Shown: piece by piece, positions 6,626-14,481 of the stretch | How positions within the stretch are numbered: position 1 is the stretch's first letter | Layout of the letters: each line of letters starts with the position of its first letter | DNA from: Actinomycetota bacterium | GTDB lineage: Bacteria; Actinomycetota; AC-67 | Length of the DNA: 42,202 nucleotides | Direction of reading: 5' to 3' | NCBI GenBank assembly: GCA_040905475.1 | Contig: JBBDRM010000166.1 | Location: 28,642 to 70,843 of the forward strand | Notes under the pieces: generated by a model | The model's input: the letters and a program-made list of their open reading frames with translations, nothing else | Databases searched by the model: none | What the model was told of the DNA's origin: nothing | Program-made: the position numbers and the translations under genes

Positions 6626-7438
6626 TCAGCGACCCTTGAAGTCCGGGTCGCGTTTCTCTGCGAAGGCGCGAACGCCTTCCGCGAAGTCGTAGGTCTGACT
6701 CATCAGGGCCTGCGCCGTCGCTTCCTCGTCGAGCCCGGTTCCTAGATCCGTCTCAAGGGCTCGATTGAGAAGCGCTTTGGAGGCGCCGATCGAGCGCGTC
6801 GGACCCTTCGCGAGCCGCTCGGCCCATGCACGGGTCGCCGTCTCCAGCTCTTCCGGCGGAACGACCTTGTTTATCAGGCCTGCCGCGTGAGCATCTTCGG
6901 CCGAGATCGGGTCTCCGAAAAACACGAGTTCCTTCGCTTTCGACAATCCGATGAGTCGTGGCAGGAGCCAGCCGCCGGCGGAGTCGACCGCGAGTCCTCG
7001 CTTCACGAAGATCTCGATCAGGCGAGCGCTCGACGAGGCGATAACGAGATCGGCCACGAGCGCGAGCTGCGCGCCGCCTCCCGCCGCGACGCCATTAACC
7101 GATGCGATCACGGGCTTGTCGAGCTCCCAGATCGCGCGAACGACGCGCTGCATCCCTCGTTTCATCGCTTCGCGGATGGCCCGCAGGTCCGGGCGACCCT
7201 TCTCGCCTTCCGAGGCGCCTTTCGTGACCGTGGAGCGCCCGAGGTCGACGCCCGAGCAGAACGCGTCGCCCGCGCCGGTCAATACGACGCAGCGAACTTC
7301 GTCATCGTTCTTCGCTTCATCGAGCGCGGCGAGCAGCTCGTCGCGCAGCTCGGGAGAGATCGAGTTCTTCCGCTCGGGACGATTCAACGTCAGCCAAAGG
7401 ACGCCGTTCTCGCGCTTCTGCAGCAAGATGTCGCTCAT
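6626..7438 (-). CDS. enoyl-CoA hydratase/isomerase family protein (crotonase fold)
   Basis: This 270-residue crotonase-fold protein has the first oxyanion-hole loop at GAGDAFCSGVDLG (about residues 60-72) and the second at VNGVAAGGGAQLAL (about 115-128). The active-site region reads LAVDSAGGWLLPRLIG. The D-SAGG-WLLPR pattern is closer to the PaaG/2-(1,2-epoxy)phenylacetyl-CoA isomerase branch than to the double-glutamate hydratases, so an isomerase role is possible. It acts on acyl-CoA thioesters in the cytoplasm. ATG overlaps the stop of the SRPBCC gene (ATGA), so the two are one operon. An extension upstream in frame lies inside that gene and is rejected. Confidence 0.85.
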   Translation of the reverse strand: MSDILLQKRENGVLWLTLNRPERKNSISPELRDELLAALDEAKNDDEVRCVVLTGAGDAFCSGVDLGRSTVTKGASEGEKGRPDLRAIREAMKRGMQRVVRAIWELDKPVIASVNGVAAGGGAQLALVADLVIASSSARLIEIFVKRGLAVDSAGGWLLPRLIGLSKAKELVFFGDPISAEDAHAAGLINKVVPPEELETATRAWAERLAKGPTRSIGASKALLNRALETDLGTGLDEEATAQALMSQTYDFAEGVRAFAEKRDPDFKGR

Positions 7439-7905
7439 GGTCTGAGCCCCGGGAACGGACGGCCTCGCTCGCCCGACTCCATGAGACGCTTGATCTCGGT
7501 GACTTCCTGACGCACCGAGTTCTCTAGCCAGCTCCGGAACGTGGTTTCGAAGAGCGGACCGATCGGTCCCATGCCCATCTCGATCTCCTCGACGTGATGG
7601 ACGCGAGTGCCGCCTTCGACCTGCTCGATCTCGAAGAACGCGTTCAGCGACTTCAGCGCTCCGTGCACGAGCGTGACGTGGATGGTCTTGAACGGCACCC
7701 ATCGGTACCGCGTGACAACCGAGCCGGGCAACCCGAAGAATCTCCCTTCTTCGATCGCGATCATCCCGTCCTCGGTGTCCGAGACCTTCGTGATACGCAC
7801 GATCTTGGTGTCCGCCTTCGAATACTGCGTGTCGTCGAGCACGAAATCGAAGACCTCATCCGGCGTCACCCCGGAGATCGTTTCCGTTCCTTCGCCTCGC
7901 ATCAT
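7435..7905 (-). CDS. SRPBCC (START/polyketide-cyclase-like) protein
   Basis: This 156-residue protein has an SRPBCC/Bet-v-1-like layout: an N-terminal strand and helix (SGVTPDEVFDFVLDD), a beta-rich middle (FFGLPGSVVTRYRWVPF, LNAFFEIEQVEGGTRVHHVEEIEMG) and a long C-terminal helix (SWLENSVRQEVTEIKRLMES). Such proteins bind hydrophobic ligands in a deep cavity; the ligand is unknown. The ATG at 7905 (or the next at 7902) is supported by AAAGGGAT 8-9 bases upstream. A longer frame reaching 7953 lacks support. It is coupled by ATGA to the crotonase gene. Confidence 0.7.
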   Translation of the reverse strand: MMRGEGTETISGVTPDEVFDFVLDDTQYSKADTKIVRITKVSDTEDGMIAIEEGRFFGLPGSVVTRYRWVPFKTIHVTLVHGALKSLNAFFEIEQVEGGTRVHHVEEIEMGMGPIGPLFETTFRSWLENSVRQEVTEIKRLMESGERGRPFPGLRP

Positions 7906-7991
7906 GAGTGGATCCCTTTCGCTCGCGCGCACGGAGGATAAGGGCGGGCCCATGTGACGGTAAAGTGCGGGCGTCTCGAACGGGAGGAACC

Positions 7992-9653
7992 CTGAACGAC
8001 GCGGGCAGGTTGATCGCGAAGACGCTGCGCACGCACGGAGTCGATGTGATCTTCGCGCTCTGCGGTGACCACACGAACTCGATCTTCGATGGATGCGCCT
8101 CCGAGGGGATCCGGATCGTGGATGCCAGAGACGAGCGAGGCGCCGCGTGGATGGCCTGCGGCTACGCGCTCTCGACGGGCCGCACCGGCGTGGTGCTGGT
8201 CACCGGCGGCCCCGGCCTGACCAACGCGGTGACCGCGCTCGCCGACGCGCACCTGTCAGGGATACCTCTCGTCTGCATCACCGGCGGCGTCGGCCTGACG
8301 CAACGCGGGACCGGACACCCGGGAGACCTCGATCAGATCGCGATCGTACGCCCGATCTCCAAGTGGGCCGAGACGGTGCAACGCCCCGACGACGCCGGCG
8401 AGTTCCTCTCGGCGGCGTTCGGTCACGCCCGCGCCGGACGCCCCGGCGTCGCGGTGCTCGAGGTTCCCGTCGACATCCAGCTCCTCCCCACCGACGCTGA
8501 GGCGCCCGAGCCGTTGCCGCGCGAGCCGGCGGCGCCCGATCCCGAGCGCGTCGGCGCCGCGCGCGCGTTGCTCGCGGCGGCCGAACGACCGGTCGTGGTC
8601 GCCGGCAGCGGTTGCTTCTGGTCGGGAGCCGCGGACGCGCTCGGCGCGTTCGTCGACACGACCCGGACGCCGCTCTTCACGATCCGCGCCGCGCGCGGCT
8701 TGGTTTCGGACTATCACGAGCTGTGCTTCGGCTTCCCGAATTTCCTTTCGGGTCCCGCGCAGATCGCCTACGGCGAGGCCGACGTCGTGCTCGTCGCGGG
8801 GACGAAGCTCGATCTGATGCTGGCCGGAGGCGCGTTCAACCCGAGCGCACGCGTGATCCGCATCGACGTCGACCCGAACGCGTTCACCCTCGGCCGGACG
8901 GCCGACGTGGAGATCGCCGGCGACGCGCGCCTTGCGCTCGAAGCGCTCACCGACGGCTTCGGCGCGTTGCCGACCGGGCCGTGGCTCGAGCGTCTCTCCA
9001 CCGCCGACGTCGATCGCCGTCGCGTGCTCGACGAGCGTGCATCGATCCCGAACGACCCGATCCATCCGGCGCGTCTCGTCGCCGCGGTGGCCGCCTCGAT
9101 CCCCGAGGACGCGATCGTCTGCGTCGATGCCGGAGAACTCGCCCTGTGGGCGGTCGAGGCGCTGCACGCCTCCCGACCCGGCTCGCTGATGCTTTCCTTG
9201 AACTCGGCGCTCGGCGGCCTCGGGATGGGCGTGCCGTGGGGGATCGGAGCCAAGATCGCCAACCCGGAGCGTCCGGTGGTGGTGCTCGCCGGGGACGGGT
9301 CGTTCGGGTTCAGCGCGATCGAGCTCGACACCGCGACCCGTCACGGCGCGCCGGTGGGTGTGATCGTCGGCAACGACGGCGGCTGGGGGATCGTCCGGCA
9401 CATGCAGCAGCTCGTCCACGGCCGAGCCGTGGCTTCGGATCTACACGGAACGGTCTACGAAGCGGCTGCCACGCTCGCCGGCGGGCACGGCGAGCGGGTG
9501 ACGCGACCGGCGGGCCTTGAGATCGCGATCACGAACGCGATCGCGGCGAAGACGCCCGCCGTCGTGAACGTGATCCTCGATCCCGAGCCGATGCACGAAG
9601 CCTGCCGTTTGATCGCGCTCATGTTCTCCCGGTCGACCGAAGCCAACGGCTAG
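7992..9653 (+). CDS. thiamine-pyrophosphate-dependent enzyme (acetolactate synthase/oxalyl-CoA decarboxylase-like)
   Basis: This protein of about 553 residues has the three-domain ALS/POX layout. The N-terminal pyrimidine-binding domain carries the activating glutamate in ARDERGAAWMACGYA, then VLVTGGPGLTNAVTALADAH. A central FAD/nucleotide-fold domain follows. The C-terminal domain has the TPP-Mg motif GDGSFGFSAIELDTATRHG...VGNDGGW. It should cleave or join 2-keto acids or acyl-CoAs; the substrate is uncertain. Start choice: GTGs at 7908 and 7965 are in frame, but the -10-like TAAAGT (7961-7966) covers the second. GGGAGG (7982-7987) points to CTG at 7992, where homologous proteins normally begin. 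If CTG is wrong, use 7965. The stop interlocks with the lipoprotein gene through CTAG. Confidence 0.82.
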   Translation: MNDAGRLIAKTLRTHGVDVIFALCGDHTNSIFDGCASEGIRIVDARDERGAAWMACGYALSTGRTGVVLVTGGPGLTNAVTALADAHLSGIPLVCITGGVGLTQRGTGHPGDLDQIAIVRPISKWAETVQRPDDAGEFLSAAFGHARAGRPGVAVLEVPVDIQLLPTDAEAPEPLPREPAAPDPERVGAARALLAAAERPVVVAGSGCFWSGAADALGAFVDTTRTPLFTIRAARGLVSDYHELCFGFPNFLSGPAQIAYGEADVVLVAGTKLDLMLAGGAFNPSARVIRIDVDPNAFTLGRTADVEIAGDARLALEALTDGFGALPTGPWLERLSTADVDRRRVLDERASIPNDPIHPARLVAAVAASIPEDAIVCVDAGELALWAVEALHASRPGSLMLSLNSALGGLGMGVPWGIGAKIANPERPVVVLAGDGSFGFSAIELDTATRHGAPVGVIVGNDGGWGIVRHMQQLVHGRAVASDLHGTVYEAAATLAGGHGERVTRPAGLEIAITNAIAAKTPAVVNVILDPEPMHEACRLIALMFSRSTEANG

Positions 9654-10027
9654 CGGATCCCCGAATCGAACGAGACGGTGACATCTTCGTACGTGTGGGC
9701 ACGGACCACGACGTCGATCGCCTTTCCGAACGGGAGTCCGCCACTTGCCGCGACGGGCTCGAGGCGATACGACCCGGGAGCCAAAGCCACGCGGAACCTG
9801 CCGTCGTCGCTCGAGCGGGCGGTCGCCACGACCTCGCCCGACGAGACGTCGATGATCCGAACCTCACCGGCGTAGGGCCTGTCGTCGCAATCCTGCCCCA
9901 CTGGCTCGACGGGGCACGTCGGCCCGATAAGCATCAGACCTTCGATCCCCGAGTCTGGAACGGGCGCTGCCGTTCCCCCGCCGCAGGCGATGAGTCCGGC
10001 GAGCAGCACACCGACGAGTCGTCGCAT
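9650..10027 (-). CDS. small lipoprotein with carboxypeptidase-regulatory-like domain
   Basis: This 125-residue protein has a lipoprotein signal peptide, MRRLVGVLLAGLIAC, with the lipobox cysteine at 15. The remainder is a small beta-sandwich (EVRIIDVSSGEVVATARSSDDGRFRV, LAPGSYRLEPVAASGG, VVVRAHTYEDVTVSFDSG), the pattern of carboxypeptidase-regulatory/SpaA-like domains. It should be tethered outside the membrane; its role is unknown. A longer frame through 10666 is a shadow of the phosphatase gene. It lies 31 bp after the inositol-phosphatase stop, with a hairpin in the gap. Its stop shares CTAG with the TPP-enzyme gene. Confidence 0.7.
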   Translation of the reverse strand: MRRLVGVLLAGLIACGGGTAAPVPDSGIEGLMLIGPTCPVEPVGQDCDDRPYAGEVRIIDVSSGEVVATARSSDDGRFRVALAPGSYRLEPVAASGGLPFGKAIDVVVRAHTYEDVTVSFDSGIR

Positions 10028-10042
10028 GCGCGTTAGACGCTC

Positions 10043-10058
10043 ACCGGAACGATCCGGT
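10043..10058 (-). terminator. hairpin after the inositol phosphatase gene
   Basis: ACCGGA (10043-10048) and TCCGGT (10053-10058) form a perfect 6-bp stem with a 4-base loop, directly after the phosphatase stop and 16 bases before the lipoprotein start. There is no T-run, so it may be an attenuator, an RNA-stabilising hairpin or chance. Confidence 0.3.
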
Positions 10059-10847
10059 TCACTGCGCTCCCAGCACGAGCGCCCGGAGGGCATCGTGGAG
10101 ACCCGGCCCGGCCGCCACCAGACCCGGACCCGATGGCCCGATCGGGTCCAGCTCGCTCGTGATCCCGCCGGCCTCACGAACGAGTATCTCGCCGGCCGCC
10201 CGATCCCAGTGGTGCGCCGGCACCTCGTAATAGGCGTCGAATCGCCCGGCAGCGGTCCACGCGAGGTCGAGAGCCGCCGATCCCGCGCGACGGATGTCGC
10301 GGACGCGGGGAAGCACTCGCACAAATCGCTCGGCGGCGACGGCCCGCTCCTCCGCCAGATACGAGAATCCCGTCGCGACCAGAGCGTCGGCCAGGTCGGT
10401 CTTCGCGGAGATCCGCAGGCGCCGCTCGCCGAGGAACGCTCCCCCACCGCGCGCGGCCGTGAACGTCTCGTCGCGGATCGGATCGTGCACGACGGCGGCG
10501 ATCCCTCCTGCGTCGTCCTCGCAGGCGATGCTGACGCACCACTGCGGGATCCCGAACAAGAAGTTCGTTGTGCCGTCGAGCGGGTCGACCACCCAACGAA
10601 GCCCGCTGGTCCCCTCCTCGGCGTCCTGCTCCTCGCCGATGATCGCGTCGTCGGGTCGCTCGGCACGGAGCCGGGCGCGGATCAGCGCTTCGGAGCTGCG
10701 ATCGGCTTCCGACACCATGTCGGTCGCGCTCGACTTCGAGCCCACCCCGACGACCGGCGCGCGGAACCGGGCGAGAAGCAACTCGCCGGCGGCACGGGCG
10801 GCATCGATGGCGATCTGAACGAGCTCGTCCGGGCGCGGCGTTCCCAT
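10059..10847 (-). CDS. inositol monophosphatase family protein
   Basis: This 262-residue Mg-dependent phosphatase has the family's metal ligands: IIGEEQ (Glu72/73 region), WVVDPLDGTTNF (Asp88, Asp91, with Gly-Thr-Thr) and the C-terminal WDRAAGEILVREAGG. It removes phosphate from inositol 1-phosphate or related sugars or nucleotides (histidinol phosphate or PAP are alternatives in this family). The length is normal. A -10-like TACGAT (complement of 10856-10861) lies 8 bases before the ATG and there is no ribosome site, suggesting a leaderless transcript. It diverges from the small zinc-ribbon gene, with which it shares a mirror-image -10 region. Confidence 0.88.
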   Translation of the reverse strand: MGTPRPDELVQIAIDAARAAGELLLARFRAPVVGVGSKSSATDMVSEADRSSEALIRARLRAERPDDAIIGEEQDAEEGTSGLRWVVDPLDGTTNFLFGIPQWCVSIACEDDAGGIAAVVHDPIRDETFTAARGGGAFLGERRLRISAKTDLADALVATGFSYLAEERAVAAERFVRVLPRVRDIRRAGSAALDLAWTAAGRFDAYYEVPAHHWDRAAGEILVREAGGITSELDPIGPSGPGLVAAGPGLHDALRALVLGAQ

Positions 10848-10855
10848 CGCCGGGA

Positions 10856-10870
10856 ATCGTAGGCTACGAT
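10856..10870. promoter_or_regulatory. back-to-back -10 elements forming a palindrome
   Basis: ATCGTA-GGC-TACGAT is a perfect 6+3+6 inverted repeat. Read leftward it gives TACGAT 8 bases before the phosphatase ATG. Read rightward it gives TACGAT upstream of the zinc-ribbon gene. The two promoters would exclude each other, or one site may be a dimeric operator instead. Confidence 0.4.
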
Positions 10871-10897
10871 GCCGCTTCCGGGAGATCGGAGGAGCTC

Positions 10898-11203
10898 GTG
10901 GCCGAGGATGCGACCAAGCCCCACGCAGACGAAGAGGCCGTGGCGGAAGCGGTGCGCGACTTCACGCGCACGCACGCCTTGGAGCTGCTCGAACGCAAGG
11001 GGCTGACCGACGCGCCGGAGCTCGAAGCGTGCCCCCGCTGCGGCGAGCACACGATCCATCCCGACGTTCCCGCTACCTTCGCGATCGACCGGCGCGACCG
11101 TACCCGCATCTGCGCGGCATGCAGCGCGGTCGCCGACACCATGAAGATCATGCTGCCGCGCTTCGAGATCGACGTCGGCGGCGAGGGCGAAGGCGGCGGG
11201 TAG
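10898..11203 (+). CDS. small zinc-ribbon protein of unknown function
   Basis: This 101-residue protein starts with an acidic helical part (EEAVAEAVRDFTRTHALELLERKG) followed by two CxxC pairs, CPRCG (about residues 46-50) and CAAC (about 70-73). These would bind one zinc ion in a ribbon. The C-terminal tail is Gly/Glu-rich. The GTG start is supported by GGAGGAG ending 3 bases upstream. I do not recognise the family. It may act in nucleic-acid or protein contact, as most such ribbons do, but nothing here proves this. It converges with the aldehyde dehydrogenase gene with a 12-bp gap. Confidence 0.65.
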   Translation: MAEDATKPHADEEAVAEAVRDFTRTHALELLERKGLTDAPELEACPRCGEHTIHPDVPATFAIDRRDRTRICAACSAVADTMKIMLPRFEIDVGGEGEGGG

Positions 11204-11215
11204 GCGCAGCGCGCG

Positions 11216-12673
11216 CTAGATACCGAGGTTGAGGTGCTTCACCTCGGTGAACTCATCGAGGCCGATCAGGCCCAGCTCTCTCCCGATCCCCGATTGCTTG
11301 AAGCCGCCGAACGGCGCCCACGGGTTGAGGCCGCCGCCGTTGACGCTCACGGTTCCGGTACGCATGCGACGCGCGACCGCGGTCGCTCGCTCCCGCGTTC
11401 CGGCCCAGACGCAGCCGGCGAGCCCGTAGATCGAGTCGTTCGCGACCGCGAGGGCCTCGTCCTCGTCGCGCACCTTGATCACGCACGCGACCGGGCCGAA
11501 GATCTCCTCCTGCGCGATGCGCATGTCGTTGCGCACGTCGGTGAAGATCGCCGGCTCGAGATAGAACCCTCTCGAGAGATGTTGCGGCCGCCCGCCGCCG
11601 ACGAGCAGCGTGGCGCCCTCCTCTTGCCCAAGCGCGATGTAGCGCTCGACGCTCTCGCGATGCGAGCCGCGGATCAACGGTCCCACCATCGTCGTCCATT
11701 CCTTCGGATCGCCGATCGACAGGCCCTTGACGAGGTCGATCAGGCGGTCGACGACGTCGTCGTGCACCGATTCATGGAGGACGAACCGGGTCGCCGCACC
11801 GCACGCCTGTCCCTGATGCACGAGCCACGACCAGAGCAGGTGCGGCACGGCCTTGTCGAGCGCCGCGTCCTCGAGCACGATCCCGGCCGACTTCCCGCCG
11901 AGCTCGAGGGAAACCTTCTTCACGTTGGCCGAAGCGAGCTGCATGACGCGCTTCCCCGACTCGGTGGAGCCGGTGAACGACACCATGTCGGCGAGCGTGT
12001 TCGAGGCGAGCTCCTCGCCGACCTCGGAGCCCGCGCCGGTGACGACGTTCAGGACGCCCGAAGGCAGACCCGCCCGCTCGGCGGCGTCCGCGAGCACGAA
12101 GGCCGACAGGGGCGTCCACGACGCCGGCTTCAAGACCACCGTGTTGCCCATCGCGAGCGCTGCGCCGATCTTGTGCACCGCGATGTAGAGCGGGAAGTTC
12201 CACGGCACGATGGCGGCGACGACGCCCACCGGCTCGCGCGTGACGATCGACTCGGAAGGCGGCGGCCCTTTGTGCGACGGAAGCCGCTCGTCCGGGTCGC
12301 GAGCCGTACGGTCCGCGTACCAGGACAGGTGCTCGATCGGTGGTCCGACCTGGAGATGTTCCGCCATCAAGCGCGTGCAGCCGGCCTCCCTGATCAACAA
12401 CTCGGTCAGCCGCGAGCGCTCGAGGGCGAGCTCCACCGCGAACCGCTTCATGTACTGCGCTCGCTGCGCGGGGGTGAGGCGGGGCCAGGGGCCGTTGTCG
12501 AACGCGTCGCGGGCGGCGGCCAGCGCCCTGCGGGCGTCATCGCGGCGGCCCAAGGGGGCGCGGGCGAAGATCTCTTCGGTCGCGGGATCCTGGATCTCGA
12601 GCCAGCGGCCGCGTCCGGGCGCGAGCCACTCGCCGCCGATATAGAAACGCTCGCGATCGTAGGTATCCGTCAT
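11216..12673 (-). CDS. NAD(P)-dependent aldehyde dehydrogenase
   Basis: This 485-residue protein has all the key residues of the aldehyde dehydrogenase superfamily: Asn159 in VPWNF, the general base Glu257 in LELGGKS and the nucleophile Cys291 in GQACGAATR. The cofactor-binding loop FTGSTESGKRV is also present. It oxidises an aldehyde to the acid in the cytoplasm; substrate range cannot be read from sequence. The start MTDTYDRERF is chosen over an upstream ATG because GGGGAAGCGGAAG precedes it and the promoter at 12695-12723 puts the initiation site close to 12688. Length is normal for the family. Confidence 0.93.
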   Translation of the reverse strand: MTDTYDRERFYIGGEWLAPGRGRWLEIQDPATEEIFARAPLGRRDDARRALAAARDAFDNGPWPRLTPAQRAQYMKRFAVELALERSRLTELLIREAGCTRLMAEHLQVGPPIEHLSWYADRTARDPDERLPSHKGPPPSESIVTREPVGVVAAIVPWNFPLYIAVHKIGAALAMGNTVVLKPASWTPLSAFVLADAAERAGLPSGVLNVVTGAGSEVGEELASNTLADMVSFTGSTESGKRVMQLASANVKKVSLELGGKSAGIVLEDAALDKAVPHLLWSWLVHQGQACGAATRFVLHESVHDDVVDRLIDLVKGLSIGDPKEWTTMVGPLIRGSHRESVERYIALGQEEGATLLVGGGRPQHLSRGFYLEPAIFTDVRNDMRIAQEEIFGPVACVIKVRDEDEALAVANDSIYGLAGCVWAGTRERATAVARRMRTGTVSVNGGGLNPWAPFGGFKQSGIGRELGLIGLDEFTEVKHLNLGI

Positions 12674-12694
12674 GCTTCCGCTTCCCCGAGCCTT

Positions 12695-12723
12695 GTGATA
12701 CAAGCACCTGACGTGCGGGTCAA
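12695..12723 (-). promoter_or_regulatory. sigma-70-type promoter of the aldehyde dehydrogenase gene
   Basis: On the minus strand TTGACC (complement of 12718-12723), a 17-base spacer and TATCAC (complement of 12695-12700) make a good housekeeping promoter. It is the clearest -35/-10 pair in the window. Initiation near 12688 would give a leader of about 15 bases with a purine-rich ribosome site. Confidence 0.6.
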
Positions 12724-12741
12724 CCCCAACAGGACGGCGCC

Positions 12742-13503
12742 GTGATCCTTCTTCTCGAAACGATCGGACGGCGCTGGTATGCGGTGGCTTTCGTCGCCGG
12801 CTTCTTCTGGGCAGCCTCGACCGAGCGGGGCTGGAAGCGAGCGGTCAGGTTCTACGCCATCGCCTCCCTCGTCGCCCTGATCTTCGAGTACACGAGCACC
12901 CACTCAGGTTTTCCCTACGGCAACTATTCCTACACCGGTCTCACACGCGGCGACGAGCTCTACATATCCAACGTGCCTGCCTTCGTCCCACTGGCGCACG
13001 CCGTGCTCATGTGGGCCGGCCGTTCCATCGCCGTCGTCGGCTTCCGCGCGCGATCCCGCGCCGCGATACCGTGGCTTGCGGCGCTCGGGACGGTTCTCGT
13101 CGACATGGTCGTGGATCCGGTGTCGCTGCACGGAAGCGACTGGTTCCTCGGCGACATGTACCGCTGGGAGACCGCGAAGGGGTACCTCGGCGTGCCGCTC
13201 ACCAACTTCCTCGGCTGGTACTTCGTGGCCTGGCTGGTGTTCTTCGTCGACGAGGCGCTCGACGTCGGCCGGGCCGAGCGATCCTTCGACGCGATACGCG
13301 GTATCACCCTGGCGTTCTCGGTGATGATCTTCAACGTGTTGATCGCGTTGGGTATCCAGCAGTGGCGGGTCGCGCTGTCGGGCCTGGTGATCACCGCAGC
13401 GGTCGCGTTGATGTGCCTTCCGACGCTGCGCGAGATCTGGTCGTCGCGTGAGGCGACCGGTCCGCCGGGACCTACGAGCGGCGAGCCTCGAAGCGGCCCA
13501 TGA
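12742..13503 (+). CDS. carotenoid biosynthesis protein, DUF422/CruF-like
   Basis: This 253-residue integral membrane protein has seven or so hydrophobic helices. The motifs FPYGNYSYT, VPAFVPLAHAVLMWAGRS, the acidic VDMVVDPVS and YLGVPLTNFLGWYFVAW match the DUF422 family. Its studied members (CruF) hydrate the psi end of C40/C50 carotenoids. Activity here is inferred from the family; no other carotenoid gene is in the window. The GTG start has only a weak AGGA upstream. The last 32 bp overlap the convergent ferritin-like gene, an unusually long tail-to-tail overlap for this window, so the C-terminal Pro/Gly-rich extension may be dispensable. Confidence 0.78.
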   Translation: MILLLETIGRRWYAVAFVAGFFWAASTERGWKRAVRFYAIASLVALIFEYTSTHSGFPYGNYSYTGLTRGDELYISNVPAFVPLAHAVLMWAGRSIAVVGFRARSRAAIPWLAALGTVLVDMVVDPVSLHGSDWFLGDMYRWETAKGYLGVPLTNFLGWYFVAWLVFFVDEALDVGRAERSFDAIRGITLAFSVMIFNVLIALGIQQWRVALSGLVITAAVALMCLPTLREIWSSREATGPPGPTSGEPRSGP

Positions 13504-14311
13504 TTCCTGGGTCGGCGAGGTAGGTCTTCGTCAGCTTCGCCGGCTTGCGGCGGACCGGATTCAGCACGCGCGCGTACCGGCTCGCCGTCGATCGTGCGAT
13601 CAGCGAGGCGCGCTGCCCTTTGCCGAGCGACGCGATCGGACGTTGGATGACTCCGAGACGGCTGAGGCGGAGCTCGGTCACCCGGTTCGAGTGCTCGAGG
13701 AACGCCGGCATCCGGCGCAGGACGGGGTGGTCGCCGAAGCGCTTGCTCGTGTAGCGCGCGATCGCGCGGACCCCGAGCATCGCGGTCAACGTGAGCCCGA
13801 GCAGGTGCGGGGCGAGACCAGGCCGCCGCGCGAGCGCCTTGAGGGTCTGCTGTTCGCCGAAGTTGACGTGCCCCTCTTCCTGACGGGCGAGACCGGACAT
13901 CAGCGTGCGGATCTCGCCCTCGGGAAGCGTGTCGATGAACGCGTAGATCGCGGTGAGCACGAAGCCTTCTCCGACCGCCATCTCGAGATGACAGTGCTCC
14001 TCGAACGTCGCGCCGGCGAAGTCGGTGGCGAGGAACTTCAGCGCGCGGTGTGGCGGCTGGGGCCTGGCACCGAGCGAGTCGAGGATGCGAAGGAAGAGCT
14101 TCACGTGCGCCATCTCCTCGTTCGCCTGGCGCGCGAGGAACTGGGCCGCGTCGAAGTCCGGCGCGATCTCGAGCCAGTGCCCGACCTGAACGCCGGTGAC
14201 CTCGCCGTACAGGTATTGCGAGAAGATCCAGGCGAGGGTATCGCGGTCGCGCTCGATGTCGAACCGCGCGCCTTCGAAGTCGAAGGTCATCTCCTCACGG
14301 GTCAGCAGCAT
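13472..14311 (-). CDS. ferritin-like diiron-carboxylate protein
   Basis: This 279-residue helical protein shows the ferritin-like diiron pattern: glutamate in YLYGEVTG (about residue 37), NEEMAHVKLF (ExxH, about 69-72), EMAVGEG (about 109-114) and RQEEGHVNFG (ExxH, about 146-149). Each helix pair supplies a Glu and an ExxH, as in diiron oxygenases and bacterioferritin-like proteins. The basic C-terminal tail is extra. The substrate is unknown; an N-oxygenase, aldehyde-active or oxidative-stress role are all possible. A -10-like TACCCT (complement of 14319-14324) lies 7 bases before the ATG, so transcription may be leaderless. It overlaps the CruF-like gene tail to tail. The 170 bp upstream hold nothing I can assign. 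Confidence 0.7.
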   Translation of the reverse strand: MLLTREEMTFDFEGARFDIERDRDTLAWIFSQYLYGEVTGVQVGHWLEIAPDFDAAQFLARQANEEMAHVKLFLRILDSLGARPQPPHRALKFLATDFAGATFEEHCHLEMAVGEGFVLTAIYAFIDTLPEGEIRTLMSGLARQEEGHVNFGEQQTLKALARRPGLAPHLLGLTLTAMLGVRAIARYTSKRFGDHPVLRRMPAFLEHSNRVTELRLSRLGVIQRPIASLGKGQRASLIARSTASRYARVLNPVRRKPAKLTKTYLADPGIMGRFEARRS

Positions 14312-14481
14312 GCGTCAAAGGGTATCGGGCCGGGGTGGCACACCGCGAAACGTCAGGTCCGGCTGCTGTTCCGGGAGCCATGGGCTGGTCGCAGACCTGG
14401 ATCGAGACGCCGCTCGACCGCTCGAAGTCCGCTTTCGCGACCGAGGTCGCCGGAGACGGCCGCGCCCAACTGTAGGAAGCG

